Source of the DNA: Bolinopsis microptera
Lineage: Eukaryota; Ctenophora; Tentaculata; Lobata; Bolinopsidae
DNA: 64,000 nt
Assembly (NCBI RefSeq): GCF_026151205.1
Contig: NC_087075.1
Span: forward strand, 8,855,303 to 8,919,302
Reading direction: 5' to 3'
How positions within the stretch are numbered: position 1 is the first letter of the stretch; each line of letters opens with the position of its first letter. Made by a program: the position numbers and the translations under genes. The notes under the pieces are model-generated. The model was not told the origin of the DNA. It made no database searches and worked only from the letters and a program-made list of their open reading frames with translations. Below, in pieces: positions 48,111 to 59,335 of the stretch.

Positions 48111-49739
48111 TATATATATAACTAGTGTAACCCGTGCCTTCGGCCGGGACTTTACTGTCACAGTTGCAATGTAAAAGTATACAACCGCATTATATATTTG
48201 ATATCACGCATAACGCTGTCTTATGAAAGTATGAAATCTCCCTACAGTTGAAACAAAGCGGCCGCAAGAGTGAGCTCTAAGCTTATTGTATTACGTGGGG
48301 CTAAACTAATTACGGTACATGTTATCCTCCTCGTTCTCTCTCCCATCCATTTATGTCACATTTCTGGAACAAAATCATCAATTAAACCACTTACCACCGG
48401 CCGATTTTTATAAAATTTGCTTATGGGCTTCGTCAGAGTTTTGTCAGCACTATACCGAAAAAACCAGTCCCTTAACTATTACCGTTTTTTTTGTATAACC
48501 GTTCGGAAATTACACACAGACACACAGACACACAGACACACAGACACACACACACATTCTGGTGTTATTAAGTTGATGCTTGGTGTAGCTTGTTGGGATA
48601 GTATAGGAATTCTAGTTCCTATAGTTGGGAATGAGGTAGTTGTCTGTTCACAGATCGCCCTATAAAAACTTACAAGGAAATATTTCCTGTAGATCCTTGG
48701 TATATAAGCAACATTTGACAGAGCATTGTGTGGAGTGAGCTATGTGCCCATCCTTGGAGAACCTGGCGAATGTCCTTGCTGTACGGCAGTGTTGGAACTG
48801 AAACCGAGGGGTTCCGTTCAGGCCCTTCACACTTTGTTTCTGTCTAGTTCTAATGTACCGTCACAATAGTGACTTTAAAATATGTAATATTATGTAATCA
48901 CCGCCATCTGCTAATATTGAATATATCGTCTACTGTAAGTACAATGAATAATAGGACTGCCATCAAGATCTCGAATTGTAGACCCTCCTTGTCTGGAGTT
49001 TCAGACCACCCCTCTCCCGTTGTATCAAGAATCACGTCGTGACCCCCTTTGTCATTTCACCATAGGCCCGTCGCGCACTCGTGCGCAGCGGGCCCACGAC
49101 GTGAGCCAACTCCCCGGACGTCCGTGCTGGTATTGGTTGATCAATTAGTAACACGCAAAACTTGTTCATAATTCCAAGTTTATTTTGCGTGGTCATCTTC
49201 TGCTCCAATCTAAATTTAATTGGAGCAGCCCGAACCACTCTCTCCCAGATGCAGTAAACATTTAAACAACCATTTGAATTGGGAAAATAAGTTAAGGCAC
49301 TAACAGATGCGTCCTTTTTAAATAGTAAAAACTTCGTTGAAGCAGTAAAAATGGGAAGGAAGGTGACTGCGCGACCCCCGGGTAAAGGGTGCGTCTGCAA
49401 AGTCTGGGACATCTGGACTACAACGTTCTGATGCGAATTAAAGGAATCCGTACAAAAATACAAAACAAGAGTCTCTTGGTGAAAAGATATCACGTGACGG
49501 TAGGTAGGATCTGCGACGTCATGGGGGTGTTGTGACGTCTCGCCACGTGGGTTGGTGGCCTCGTTCGGCCGGGGCTCGAAACAAGGGCAGAGCATTGAAA
49601 CCTGGGGATATTTCTGTTAGTTTCGGTTTCAACGAGCCATGTGCTCAATTTGATCAAATTCGTAGAGACAAACTGTATAAAAAGAGAAACACGTATGAGT
49701 GAAGGATCAAGCAGGAACGAACCTCACTACAGCGCAAAC
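48111..49739. other. Spacer and presumed 3' UTR of the Caprin gene
   Basis: It contains an (ACACACAG)n microsatellite at 48,512-48,556. A 187-codon frame on the minus strand (49,595-49,032) lies just after the Caprin stop. It shows no domain and is more likely 3' UTR. I see no supported gene. Confidence 0.45.
48512..48556. repeat. (ACACACAG)n microsatellite
   Basis: An 8-bp unit ACACACAG is repeated about five times and passes into plain (AC)n. Confidence 0.9.
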
Positions 49740-52700
49740 TCAAGAAACGACGGGTGCAGGGCGGGGCTGCGCAGCAGATTGGGGTCGTGGGGCACCGCCT
49801 GTACCCCCACTTCCTCCTCTACTGGAACCGCCTCTCGAGGACCCACGGTAGTTGCTGCTACCTCTGTAGTCTGGGGGAAAGCGGAGTTTATTTATGGGTC
49901 GAGCTGGAGGGAGTCTTGGACGCCTCATTCGAGTCAACTTTTTAAGATTTACAAAATTATTAAAAGATACCCTAGAGATTTGCAATGATACAGGTTTGGT
50001 AGCTAAATCAAACTGCATCAATACTTGAAACATGGATATTAGTTCAACGATCCTGACTAAAACCAATAATATTTGAAACTCACTGCCAGTTCCACGGTTT
50101 CCTGCTCCACCTCTACCACCACCAGTGCTATATCCACCCCTGTCTCCATACCCCGTCCTGTTTCCACCCCGTCTCTCTCCTCTGCTGTCTCCCCTGTCAC
50201 CTCTGTCTCCTCCCCGGTTGTCTCTGTTGTCTCCTCTTGTCCTGTCTCCTCCGCGTGATCCTCCTCGGCTTTCTCTGGGTTCTCTGCTGTAACTACCTCT
50301 GGTTGAGTTGTACCTGTGAGGGGTCATGTTATTATTGTGACGTAATATGTGTGACGTTATGACTTATGAGTGTATCGTTAAGCTGTCTAAGTTCTAAGGG
50401 TGGTGTCATCATCAGTTATAGGGCTTTTCAAGTTGATTTACAATAAGTGTGACAAAATCATCAAGCCAAGTTATATAATTAGAAGTGACACAGCAGTCTG
50501 TTAATGTTTTAAGTGACTCTCCCAAACTTCAACGAAGAGGACTTGAACGAGTATTAAAATCTACTAAAATAGGTTCTATAAAGTTTACCTGTTGTTGCTG
50601 GAGCCCCTGTCAGAGCCTCTGTCCCTGTTATTATTCCTATAACTCCCGGGGGTGGTTCCGCGCTGATTATACCGGTTTCTGTTGCTTCCTCGTCGCTTGT
50701 CGCTCACCTCTGTGAATCCGTCATCGTCTACTTTTTGCTGTGGGGGAGGAACGGGGTAAGATTGGAGCTGTAAGCCAGGATCCTGGTTAAAACTAACTTC
50801 AGCCAAAGTAACACCCTACAACATTACAAAAAGCAGGTTCACTACAAAGTCACACCACATGTCAAATACAACACAAACCCAACTCACAGTAGTCTGATCC
50901 TTCATCTCAACCTGAGGAGCCTCGGCCCACCCGTTACTCTGCTCAGTGTTGGTCACGTCATTAGTCACGCGACTTGTAACCTCGCTAGAGATCACGTGGT
51001 TGTTTGTTTCTATTCCTGTGGACCACACTGGGGTGGAGGAGAAGTCTTCAACAGGTAGAGACGAGTTTCCCCAGTCGATAGTGCTCTTCTTCGACCACGG
51101 GTTGACTGGCTCCTGCAGATCAGAGGATTATCACGTGACCTATATTTAGCGATTAAAGCGACCTGGATTACTAGAATCACAGCTTGACTGAAAAAGAATT
51201 GGGATACAAATATCAGTTATTGCACAATTAGAAAAACAAGAATTTAATTCTTGTTTTTCCGATGGTGACTGATAGGGCTGATAACGTGAACAAAATTAAA
51301 CAAAATTCATGACGTCACACCACGTGACTAGACTTTAACTCACGTTGTCCTGATCAGCAGGATCTTCAACAGGAACAGCGGGAACAACGGGGGGTCCGGC
51401 TGACCAGGCCATGACAGCTGGGTCAGACTCTATAACCTCTGGAGGAGTGTCCAGGGATAGTGGTGCTACTACTACTACTTCCTCAGCTGCTGCTGCCTCT
51501 GGTTCGTCTTGGGAAAACTCTCCGAAGATGGCTGAAAGTGAAAAGTTGTTACAATTAAAATAATAATCTAAACTTAGGCTAATAATTCGTAGTGATAGTT
51601 CTTCGTTATTCAGTCTCATTGTAGACCCCATAGATTAACCCAATCCAAAAGAAAAATCCTGACAATCCATAACTTGTGAAAGAGAATGTAAAATAGAAAG
51701 TACCTTTCTCAGGGTGTTCAACTATATCAGGACTGGAACTGGGTTGGAACTCAGGAGCGTGAGGCGAGAGCTGACTCTCTGATCTGTCCAGCTGAGAATC
51801 GTGCATGAAGTTCACCAGCCCATCATCTGTGGTGGGTTCGTGTACTGTTTCCCCGTTTAGAAGAGCTTCTTCTTCCACTGGTACCTCCTGTGTCAATAGT
51901 TAATTAGTTAGTTAATTAGTCACACTTGTGTACTTAATTAATCAGTAAATTGATTAGTTAGTTACTTGGTAGTTACTCCGAGGTGACTAATAAATTAGTT
52001 TTATTTGTAAATCAGTTTATTACGGGTAAATGCCTCACAGAATGGCTAGCCTCACAGAATGGCCAAATTTGTAAATGTTTTTGTAACTAATTTTTTATAA
52101 AAGACTGGTAGGTTTTGTGGATACCATATGAAACAAAAGTCTTCTGGCAACACTTCCTGTGGTGAAATCATTAACTAGGACCACATTTTCTGGCATAAAT
52201 ATGACTGTTTATGTAGAAATTTTGAGCACTGAAAAATTTGTTTTCAAATTTTTGAACTAAGTTTACATTTTGGTGAGAACTTCTGGCACCAGTATGACAG
52301 AAGATGTTCAAAGAATAGTATTCATCAAACAAAACGAACATTGTTCAATATAGGAAGAAAAAAATGCTAAAATGGCTACACGCCTCACAAAATGGCCAAA
52401 ATATGCCTCACAAAATTTGTTTTCAATTTTTTGAACTAAGTTTGCATTTTGGTGAGAACTTCTGGCACCAGTATGACAGAAGATGTTTAAAGAATAGTAT
52501 TCATCAAACAAAACGAACATTGTTCAATTTAGGAAGAAACAAAATGTTAAAATGGCTAAACGCCTCACAAAATGGCCAAAATATGCCTCACAAAATGGCC
52601 AAAATTTAAAACTCCTTTTATTCAATGAAACCATAAGTCTAAAGTATTCACAAGCTATTTATCATACAATAACACCCCAGATGGAGTGTTTTTACAGCCG

Positions 52701-55700
52701 AATGAAGGTTATAAATCATGAAATCAGGGAATATGAACAACGCCACACAAAATGGCCATTTTTGGTGTAGGAAATTATGCCCTTTTTATTCATTTCTAAG
52801 AAATTTCACCTATATGGGGGTGTTAACAAGGCATATTAATACCAGCAGCATGCCTGAAACAAGAGCCAAAGGTTTTAGAAAAATAAAATTTTCTCGTTTT
52901 CTTTTTTTTTTGCCATTTTGTCAGGCATTTTTTCTTTTTTGGGAAATAATTTTTCACAGCTCAGTTTTTTCGTGAGTTTTAGGTTATTACCCCAATACCC
53001 CATTCCTTAATAGGGGGGGGGGGGGGGGGGGGTCCACGTTAAAAAAAGTTAAAAAAGTTAAATTAATTAATGTTAAATTTCAAAATTCAGGCTTAGAAAG
53101 TTTAACTTTTTTAACATAAATTCAAATTTGGGTTGAAATTGCAATGGAGTGAATATTCTAGACTAGTTTACTTTTAGGTCATGCGTTGGTATTTTTGTTC
53201 ATTAGTCATTACATGTAGGAAAATCTATCAGTTCCTGAATTTCGAGAGAAGGTTAAAACCTTCATGGAAGTGAAACTTCTGGAAAAGAATCAATATGTTA
53301 AAGATTTGGTGACCAAGCATGATAGAACATTTAAAGTTGTGTATGTCAATTATGGAATAGACTACACTACTGTTGGGATTAAAGTGTCTCCTGAGATAAG
53401 GCATTTCCTGTTAAACAATCAGTCCATTTACATAGGAAATTCCAGATGTAAAGTAGTTGATAGATTTGATCTTAAGCAGTGCTTCCGATGTCAGAAACTG
53501 GGACACATTTCATGCAAGGAAACTGATGTTATTTGTATGTATTGTAGTGCATCACACATAACCCGGGCTTGTCCCTACAAAGAGGTCAGAAGAAGTCACA
53601 GATGCACCAACTGCTCACACTCCACTTATGAATCATACAGAGAATCTTGTAACACCCATCACTCTGGTGCTGAAAACTGTCCCATAATAATGCTGGAGAA
53701 AGAGAGTCTTCGACAAAGAACAGAGTACTCAAAAAACATGTAAAGACTACGCTTCTCAACCTAAATGTCGGACTGTTTAACGCGAGGTCACTTGCACTAT
53801 GTAATAAAACTGCACAAGTATTTGAGCAACTGTCTGACTCCAATATCAATGCCTGTTTCCTGACAGAAACTTGGCTACGTAAGGGAGATACGTCAAAAAT
53901 AGCGGAAATTAAAGACCTAGGTTATAATATTGTTCACCAATCTAGAGCTGGTAGAGGAGGTGGTGTCGCTATTGCCTTTAAGAAAGATCTTAGCTTCAAT
54001 AAACGTCCTACAAAGACCCATAAATCCTTCGAACATGTTGAGTGTGTGCTGAAGTCAAGTTCCAATGACCTTCTTCGTTTCTGCTGTGTCTATCGATCTT
54101 GTACGGCTAAAATGTCCAAAATGACAGACTTTTTACGGGAATTTGATGAATATCTTGACAGTCTAACTCACCTTCCAGGTAGACTGATCATTGCTGGAGA
54201 CTTCAATATCCATGTCGAAGACCTCACTGATCCTGATACGATAAATTTTACCCATCTCATATCAAACTATGGCCTCATCCAGCATATTTCCAGTTCAACA
54301 CACATTGGGGGTGGAATCTTATTGACTGCAACTCTGCCACAGAACTCTATAACAAAGAACTTCGCAGAATTCTTGATAAACATGCTCCCCTTATCTGTTT
54401 TAGCATTAATCCTGATCAAAGCAAGTGGGTGGACACAAAATGTCAAACTGCCAGAAGGAAACGAAGAAAAGCTGAATTTGACAACCGGAGACTACAAACT
54501 GCAGATTCAAAATTGGACTATAAAAAAGCTGTTAAGCATGCTGAGGCAGTTATAAACACCACTAGACAGCTATACTATGAACATCGTCTGCAAAGCTGTG
54601 AGGACAATAAAAAATATACCTACAAAATGGTTAATCAGCTGATGGATCGGGACATATCTAAAAACTTAAAGCCTAATAACAAACCTGCTTTTAAACTCTA
54701 TGTGAGGAGATGAAAGAGTTTTTCAATGATAAAGTGGAAAAGAGTTACTCTGCCATTAACAATGATACTGCAGCTGACATTCTACTTGACCACTCAGAAC
54801 CATTTCAAGGTGAAGCCTGGAGCCAATTTAAAACCATAAGCGACAATGATCTCAAAAAGATTCTTTCTGACCTTAACAAAAAAGAATGTGAAGAGGACCC
54901 CATCCCTCTAAAACTTCTAATGCAGTGTTTTAATGAAGTTAAACCTATTGTGTCATTTATTATCAATGACTCACTTGTCACTGGAAAATTTCCGTCAGTC
55001 CTAAAGAGTGCTCTTGTCAGACCAGCCATCAAAGATGATAAAGGAGATGTCAATAGCTTCAACAACTATAGACCGATTAGTAACTTACCTTTCCTCTCGA
55101 AACTCATTGAAAAGAGTGTCCAGAAACAGATGACCAAACATCTTGACTATCACAATCTTCATGCTGAGCATCAAAGTGGTTATAGGTCAAATCATAGCTG
55201 CGAAACTGCAACCCTTACCATCTACAATGATCTTCTTTGTATCAGTGACATGAAAAGCAAGGTTATCCTCCTCCTTTTGGACCTCAGTGCTGCTTTTGAT
55301 ACTGTAAATCATCACTTGCTCCTAAAAAAACTAAAAAAGGATTTTGGTTTTGAAGGTACTGTTCTCGAATGGTTTACATCATACCTTAATAACAGATCCT
55401 TCACAGTAACTATTGATAAATGAAGATCAAAGAGATGCTTCCTTAGAATTGGAGTCCCGCAAGGTTCAATTCTAGGTCCAATTCTGTTTATACTTTACAC
55501 AAAGGAGCTCAACCAGATCGCAAAGAGACATGGATTTAACATCCACATGTACGCAGATGACACTCAACTGTACATTGAGTTTAACCCACTATTTCGAGAT
55601 CTGTCAACAATCGAAGAGAGAATAACAAATTGTTTTGAAGATATTAAGACCTGGATGACCCAAAATAAACTCAAACTGAATCAAAACAAAACAGAATCTC

Positions 55701-58700
55701 TTGTAGTACAGACCAAGAACAGTTACTCTTCATGTCCAGTCGATTCAATACAGTTTGACAATGCAGCTGACCCTGTGGATGCATCCCGCACAGTGAAAAG
55801 TTTAGGTGTCCTATTTGATCAATTCCTAACATTTGAAGATCAAATAAATTCAATTATCAGTTACTGCAACATCCATCTGAGGAACCTTCGAGTTATAGGC
55901 TCAAAGCTTAACTATGATCTAAAAAGACAGCTCATTCACTGCTTGATCTTTTCAAAACTAGACTACTGCAATGGACTATATTATACAGTTTACCCGATCT
56001 TCTCATAAAGAAACTCCAGAAGGTACAAAATTCCTGTGTTCGATTCTTGTTTGGTTGGAAAGCTATCAAAAAATGGGACTGTGTCACTCCATTCCTGAAA
56101 AAAGCCAATTTTCTTCCAATACGACAACGAATAGAGTATAAGATTGCTCTAACCGTGTTCAATTGGGTCAACAACATAGCGCCGGAGTATATCACCAAAT
56201 GTATTGACATCAAGAGTCAACCTGTACGTGTACTAAGAACTGAAGAAGACTATTTCCTCCTAAATGTTCCCCCTATTTCAAACTATAGTAAAACCGAGAG
56301 AAGATTCAGCTACTGCGGACCCTCTGTTTGGAATCAGCTTCCTTATCAATTGAGAACACTAACCGATATCGTCTTATTTAAAAAGAAACTAAAAACTCAT
56401 CTCTTTGAAAACTTATTTGTATAAGTATCATGTAAACTACCTTTCTCATAAAATCCATACTTCATAAAAATAAGTTCTTATGTACATGTTACTCATGAGT
56501 CGCTTTAGATGGTTTGAACTGAATCTTTGGGTTTTGAGTTCTTTATGGCTATAAAGCGATGTATAAATTCCTATTATTTATTATTATTATAAAAGTATCA
56601 ATACAATTTGTGTTTCCTGACGAGGAGGGCCAGGGGATGTTATTTTCGTGGATTCTAACATTCTCCCTTCACGATATTAGCTACTCCTCTAATAAGGACC
56701 CGTTTGGCTGCATGCAGGATAGTCAGCCGATGACATTTGTCAAATATTTCCAACTTGTTCAGGTCACTTTCCTGAACACACTGGAGATTACTGGACTGGG
56801 TGATCCAAATCCCGCCTCTTCCAACTGTTCCGTGTAACATTCCAGACCATATCGTGACAGCCACCCTTCTAATGAGTATTGGTCGGGCTGCGAGCCATTT
56901 CCTTGGGTCCCGACTGAAGTCTGACTGTAATGTTCATCCCCCAAATACTCTGCCCACTCCTTCCCAGTTTCTGACGTCCCGTTATACTTGGCATCAATAG
57001 CATTCGCTACTACCTGTAATCTGTCCCGCAATTCCAACCCATTGACCACTACTGCAACTGTGTACTTGTGGTTGGCCGACAATTGCTCTTTCCTATTATA
57101 TGAATGATTATATTAGTAAATTATACAATTATGTGTATATATAGATACAAGGTGTTTTTTTTGTAGAGTTATCAAATCAGTTACAACTACAGAAAACAAT
57201 TGCAAGAGCGAGGTACTACTAGTACTAAAGGTCAACACTCATAATTGAGTTTAATTTGGGTAATTATGTTAAAATTTGAACCGATTAGTCAGCCAAAATC
57301 TGATTTTTAATTTATGTTAAAAAAGTTAAAAAAGTTAAAGTAATTAATGTTAAATTCCAAGATCTCGATCTTAGAATTTAACTTTTTTAACGTGGACCCC
57401 CCCCTTAATAGGTTTTCTAAGAACGTGTGGTGATAGAAATTTAAAAAGTATCTCCATCAACAAAATTATAGAAATTCAGATTTGGCCATTCTGTGAGGCA
57501 TGTTTTTTTGGAGGAAGATTTTCCGGCCAATTTTTCTAAAAGAAAAAATGATTATGAGAATAAATGAACCCCCGGGAAGAAAAATATGAGTGTCAACTTA
57601 GCTTCTTATGAGATAAAAACTGGAATAAAGTGTGTTTTGTGACTTTGAGAGACCTTCCTTTTTTTTGGCCATTCTGTGAGGCAAATACCCGTAACTGGTA
57701 AATCAAATATGTTTCTAACTTTTAGTTTTATTGTTCTGCGATTAATGAACAATACTAATAATGCTAGTATTGGATTTCCTGACGAACACTCTCCAAACAA
57801 AAACCAATCAGAAACCGCCATCACCGCCACGTGTCATCATGACACACTAATATAGGTTCGGTAAAGAAACTCTAGCCTGTTTACACACTACACAATTCCC
57901 GGCTGTCACGATGATGCATGTCAGATTGACAGCCTATATTTGACATGTTTGACGCCAGTGCACACTGCACAGTGCAGGAGTATAGACTAAAGGGTAGTAA
58001 CAAGGAGTGTGTGTGCAGTGAAAGAGTGGACAAATATCACACCTTAACAGCAGCTGCCAGGCCATTAAATCCCTAATCACCCAATTGATTACCAGTCAGA
58101 CAGTTCATTAATTAATTAATAACTTACAGGTTCAGCAGCTTCCTCAGGTTTGTCAATATCCTCACATTCCTCGCTCACTTCCTCCGTTACCTCCTCCACA
58201 ACTTCAGGTTCCGGTTCCGGTTCGGGTTCCTCCTCCTGACAATTTATAATATCAAATATTGAGAGATAAGCTGGTTGAAAGGCTGCACTTTTTAGTCCTT
58301 CGGTTGTGCTTTTGACTAGTATTGTCTTGAAAACAAACTTTGGTCAGTTTTCTTCACTGTAAGCTCGGAATCATCTTGCTTTCAAACCTCATAGACCAAA
58401 TCAACTAACCAATCAGTGAACAACTTCACTCCCAATTAACCAATTAACCAATAAGTAAACTTACGACGGGAGGCTGGAAGACGTAATCAGGATCAAACAC
58501 GTGGTGTTGGTGAAGTTTGTCGAACAGATCACTGATATCACTATACTTTGTTCCCTCCCACGAATCCTTGTCCTTCTTGTCCAGGAACGCTGAAGTGGGT
58601 GTGGTGATGTTTTGTAGAGCGGGATATAACTTTACTCTACATAGAGAGGAGAACTATAAACCATAACACTGTGATATAAAACGAAATTTCGTAGTTACGT

Positions 58701-59335
58701 ATTATGCCACAGTTACGTATTATGCCACAGTTACGTATTATGCTACAGTTCATTAATAGTATTGTGCTGTGTAACGACAAGATGCAAGGTGAAAGCAGTG
58801 AGCATCTAAGTATGTTTTCGATTAAAACCGAGATCAGAGCAGTTCAAACTCACAAACTCTTTTTTTCCTCAAAGCAACTCTAAGTCGAGCATTTTCCATA
58901 CCGGTGATGTGATGCGTAGCGGAATCAAGTCGTTCCTCCAGTTCACAGAACTTAGCGGCTGTTGTGTCGGTGATTGTGTAGAATGTGTCAAGAGTCTTGA
59001 TTTCATCTTCAGTCAAAGTCTGGGGAATTCACACGTGATTAATGAGTCAGAGAGGTTAATAAAGGCATAATTGAGACGTGAGATTAGCACGATTTACAGG
59101 AAATAATAAGACAATATGTGCGTGACTGTCTCACAACGACAAATTTACTCATTGATAATCACAGTATCACATTACTTACAAGACCGTTGAGTCCAGTAAG
59201 CAAGCTTTCTTTGAGATCCAAGGTTAGGAGGGACAAATAGTGCAGGGTGGACAGCACTCCTTTGGCTCGCTTGTGTTCTGAGTCCAATCTCTTAGCCTCT
59301 TCTCTACGAACAGCCTTCTTCCTTGCTTTCTCGTG
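49740..59335 (-). CDS. Caprin-family RNA-binding protein (5' exons not found)
   Basis: Ten exons join in phase on the minus strand: 59,335-59,180; 59,019-58,854; 58,589-58,465; 58,235-58,128; 51,887-51,704; 51,531-51,344; 51,112-50,888; 50,815-50,589; 50,313-50,084; 49,870-49,740 (stop TGA). They give about 577 residues. The start matches the conserved helical Caprin region: [13 protein letters not shown]..., [20 protein letters not shown], and [16 protein letters not shown] Glu/Pro acidic stretch follows. [11 protein letters not shown] matches the G3BP-binding NFIQDS site of Caprin-1. The last three exons are RGG/RG-rich, as in Caprin tails. Caprins bind mRNA and G3BP in stress granules and control translation in the cytoplasm. 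The first exons (N-terminal coiled coil) are upstream of 59,335 and not recognised. The 6.2-kb intron between 58,128 and 51,887 is filled by nested transposons. Confidence 0.9.
52237..52598. repeat. Tandem duplication of about 180 bp
   Basis: Two copies share TTTGTTTTCAA..., GGTGAGAACTTCTGGCACCA and TTCATCAAACAAAACGAACA with few differences. Each ends in a pair of GCCTCACAAAA motifs. They lie inside the left arm of the outer element. Confidence 0.85.
53264..53743 (+). pseudogene. LINE ORF1 fragment with CCHC zinc knuckles
   Basis: The 159-codon frame has three cysteine-histidine groups: [25 protein letters not shown], and CTNCSH...C...HH...C. Zinc knuckles of this kind follow an RNA-binding domain in ORF1 proteins of I/Jockey/L2-type LINEs and package the template RNA. 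The N-terminal part is missing. It abuts the endonuclease of ORF2. Confidence 0.8.
53745..56424 (+). pseudogene. LINE ORF2 remnant: endonuclease and reverse transcriptase
   Basis: Endonuclease motifs NARSL, LTETWL and AGDFNIHV appear first, then a break near 54,310 where the ST..GGHTLD region is disturbed. The reverse transcriptase shows [38 protein letters not shown] and YADDTQLY. It ends with [13 protein letters not shown], a common L2 ORF2 C-terminus. Frames switch near 54,430, 54,710, 55,421 (TGA), and between 56,008 and 56,047, so no complete protein can be made. Confidence 0.85.
56655..57092 (-). pseudogene. Stray exon of a SAM-domain protein (frameshifted)
   Basis: The minus strand opens after an acceptor-like AATAG at 57,093 and reads [20 protein letters not shown], then a sterile-alpha-motif start ([20 protein letters not shown]). 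The second half of the SAM domain ([18 protein letters not shown]...) is in another frame, reaching TAG at 56,655, so one indel lies around 56,770-56,790. SAM domains mediate protein-protein binding. The first half is not a family I recognise. Its phase does not fit the surrounding Caprin exons. It lies between the LINE tail and the right arm of the inner element, so it looks like captured host DNA. Confidence 0.6.

Larger units (their letters stand above)
53240..56590 (+). mobile_element. L2-like LINE, 5'-truncated and decayed
   Basis: The element reads through an ORF1 remnant, an endonuclease and a reverse transcriptase, and ends in GCGATGTATAAATTCC followed by a TTATTATTATTAT tail at about 56,574-56,590. 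Such tails and the YADDTQLY motif are typical of L2-type elements. Several frameshifts and one in-frame stop (55,421) show it is dead. It lies inside the inner G-tract element. Confidence 0.85.
53013..57404. mobile_element. Inner element with terminal G tract and 6-bp duplication TTAATA
   Basis: The left end is a run of 20 G followed by TCCACGTTAAAAAA. The right end is the complement of a run of 8 G followed by TCCACGTTAAAAAAGTTAAA. TTAATA flanks both ends (53,007-53,012; 57,405-57,410). Each arm, about 100-130 bp, is itself a hairpin: TTAAAAAAGTTAAA near the end and TTTAACTTTTTTAACATAAA further in. Inside lie a decayed L2-like LINE (+) and a SAM-domain exon (-). No mobility protein of its own is recognised. 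Confidence 0.75.
52023..57691. mobile_element. Outer DNA transposon with CGGGTA termini and TA duplication
   Basis: The left end CGGGTAAATGCCTCACAGAA and the right end (complement) CGGGTATTTGCCTCACAGAA match at 22 of 24 positions, each flanked by TA. The motif GCCTCACA(A/G)AATGGCCA recurs about ten times, mostly in the left arm: about 52,031, 52,050, 52,382, 52,403, 52,561, 52,583 and 52,741, inverted at about 52,911, and inverted on the right at about 57,485 and 57,666. A 180-bp block is duplicated in tandem (52,237-52,415 and 52,416-52,598). No transposase of its own is seen. The TA duplication would suit a Tc1/mariner-like mover. Confidence 0.7.

Noticed and set aside
49032-49595. 187-codon frame on the minus strand downstream of the Caprin stop
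   Set aside because: No domain, signal or splice context; it sits where the Caprin 3' UTR should be and is most simply untranslated sequence.
52364-52975. Overlapping plus-strand frames in the outer transposon arm
   Set aside because: They arise from the tandem 180-bp duplication and repeated GCCTCACAAAATGGCC motif; no protein family seen.
56655-57092. SAM-domain exon as an alternative exon of Caprin
   Set aside because: Its entry phase (needs two bases from before) does not match the phase 0 end of the preceding Caprin exon, it is frameshifted, and it lies inside a transposon.
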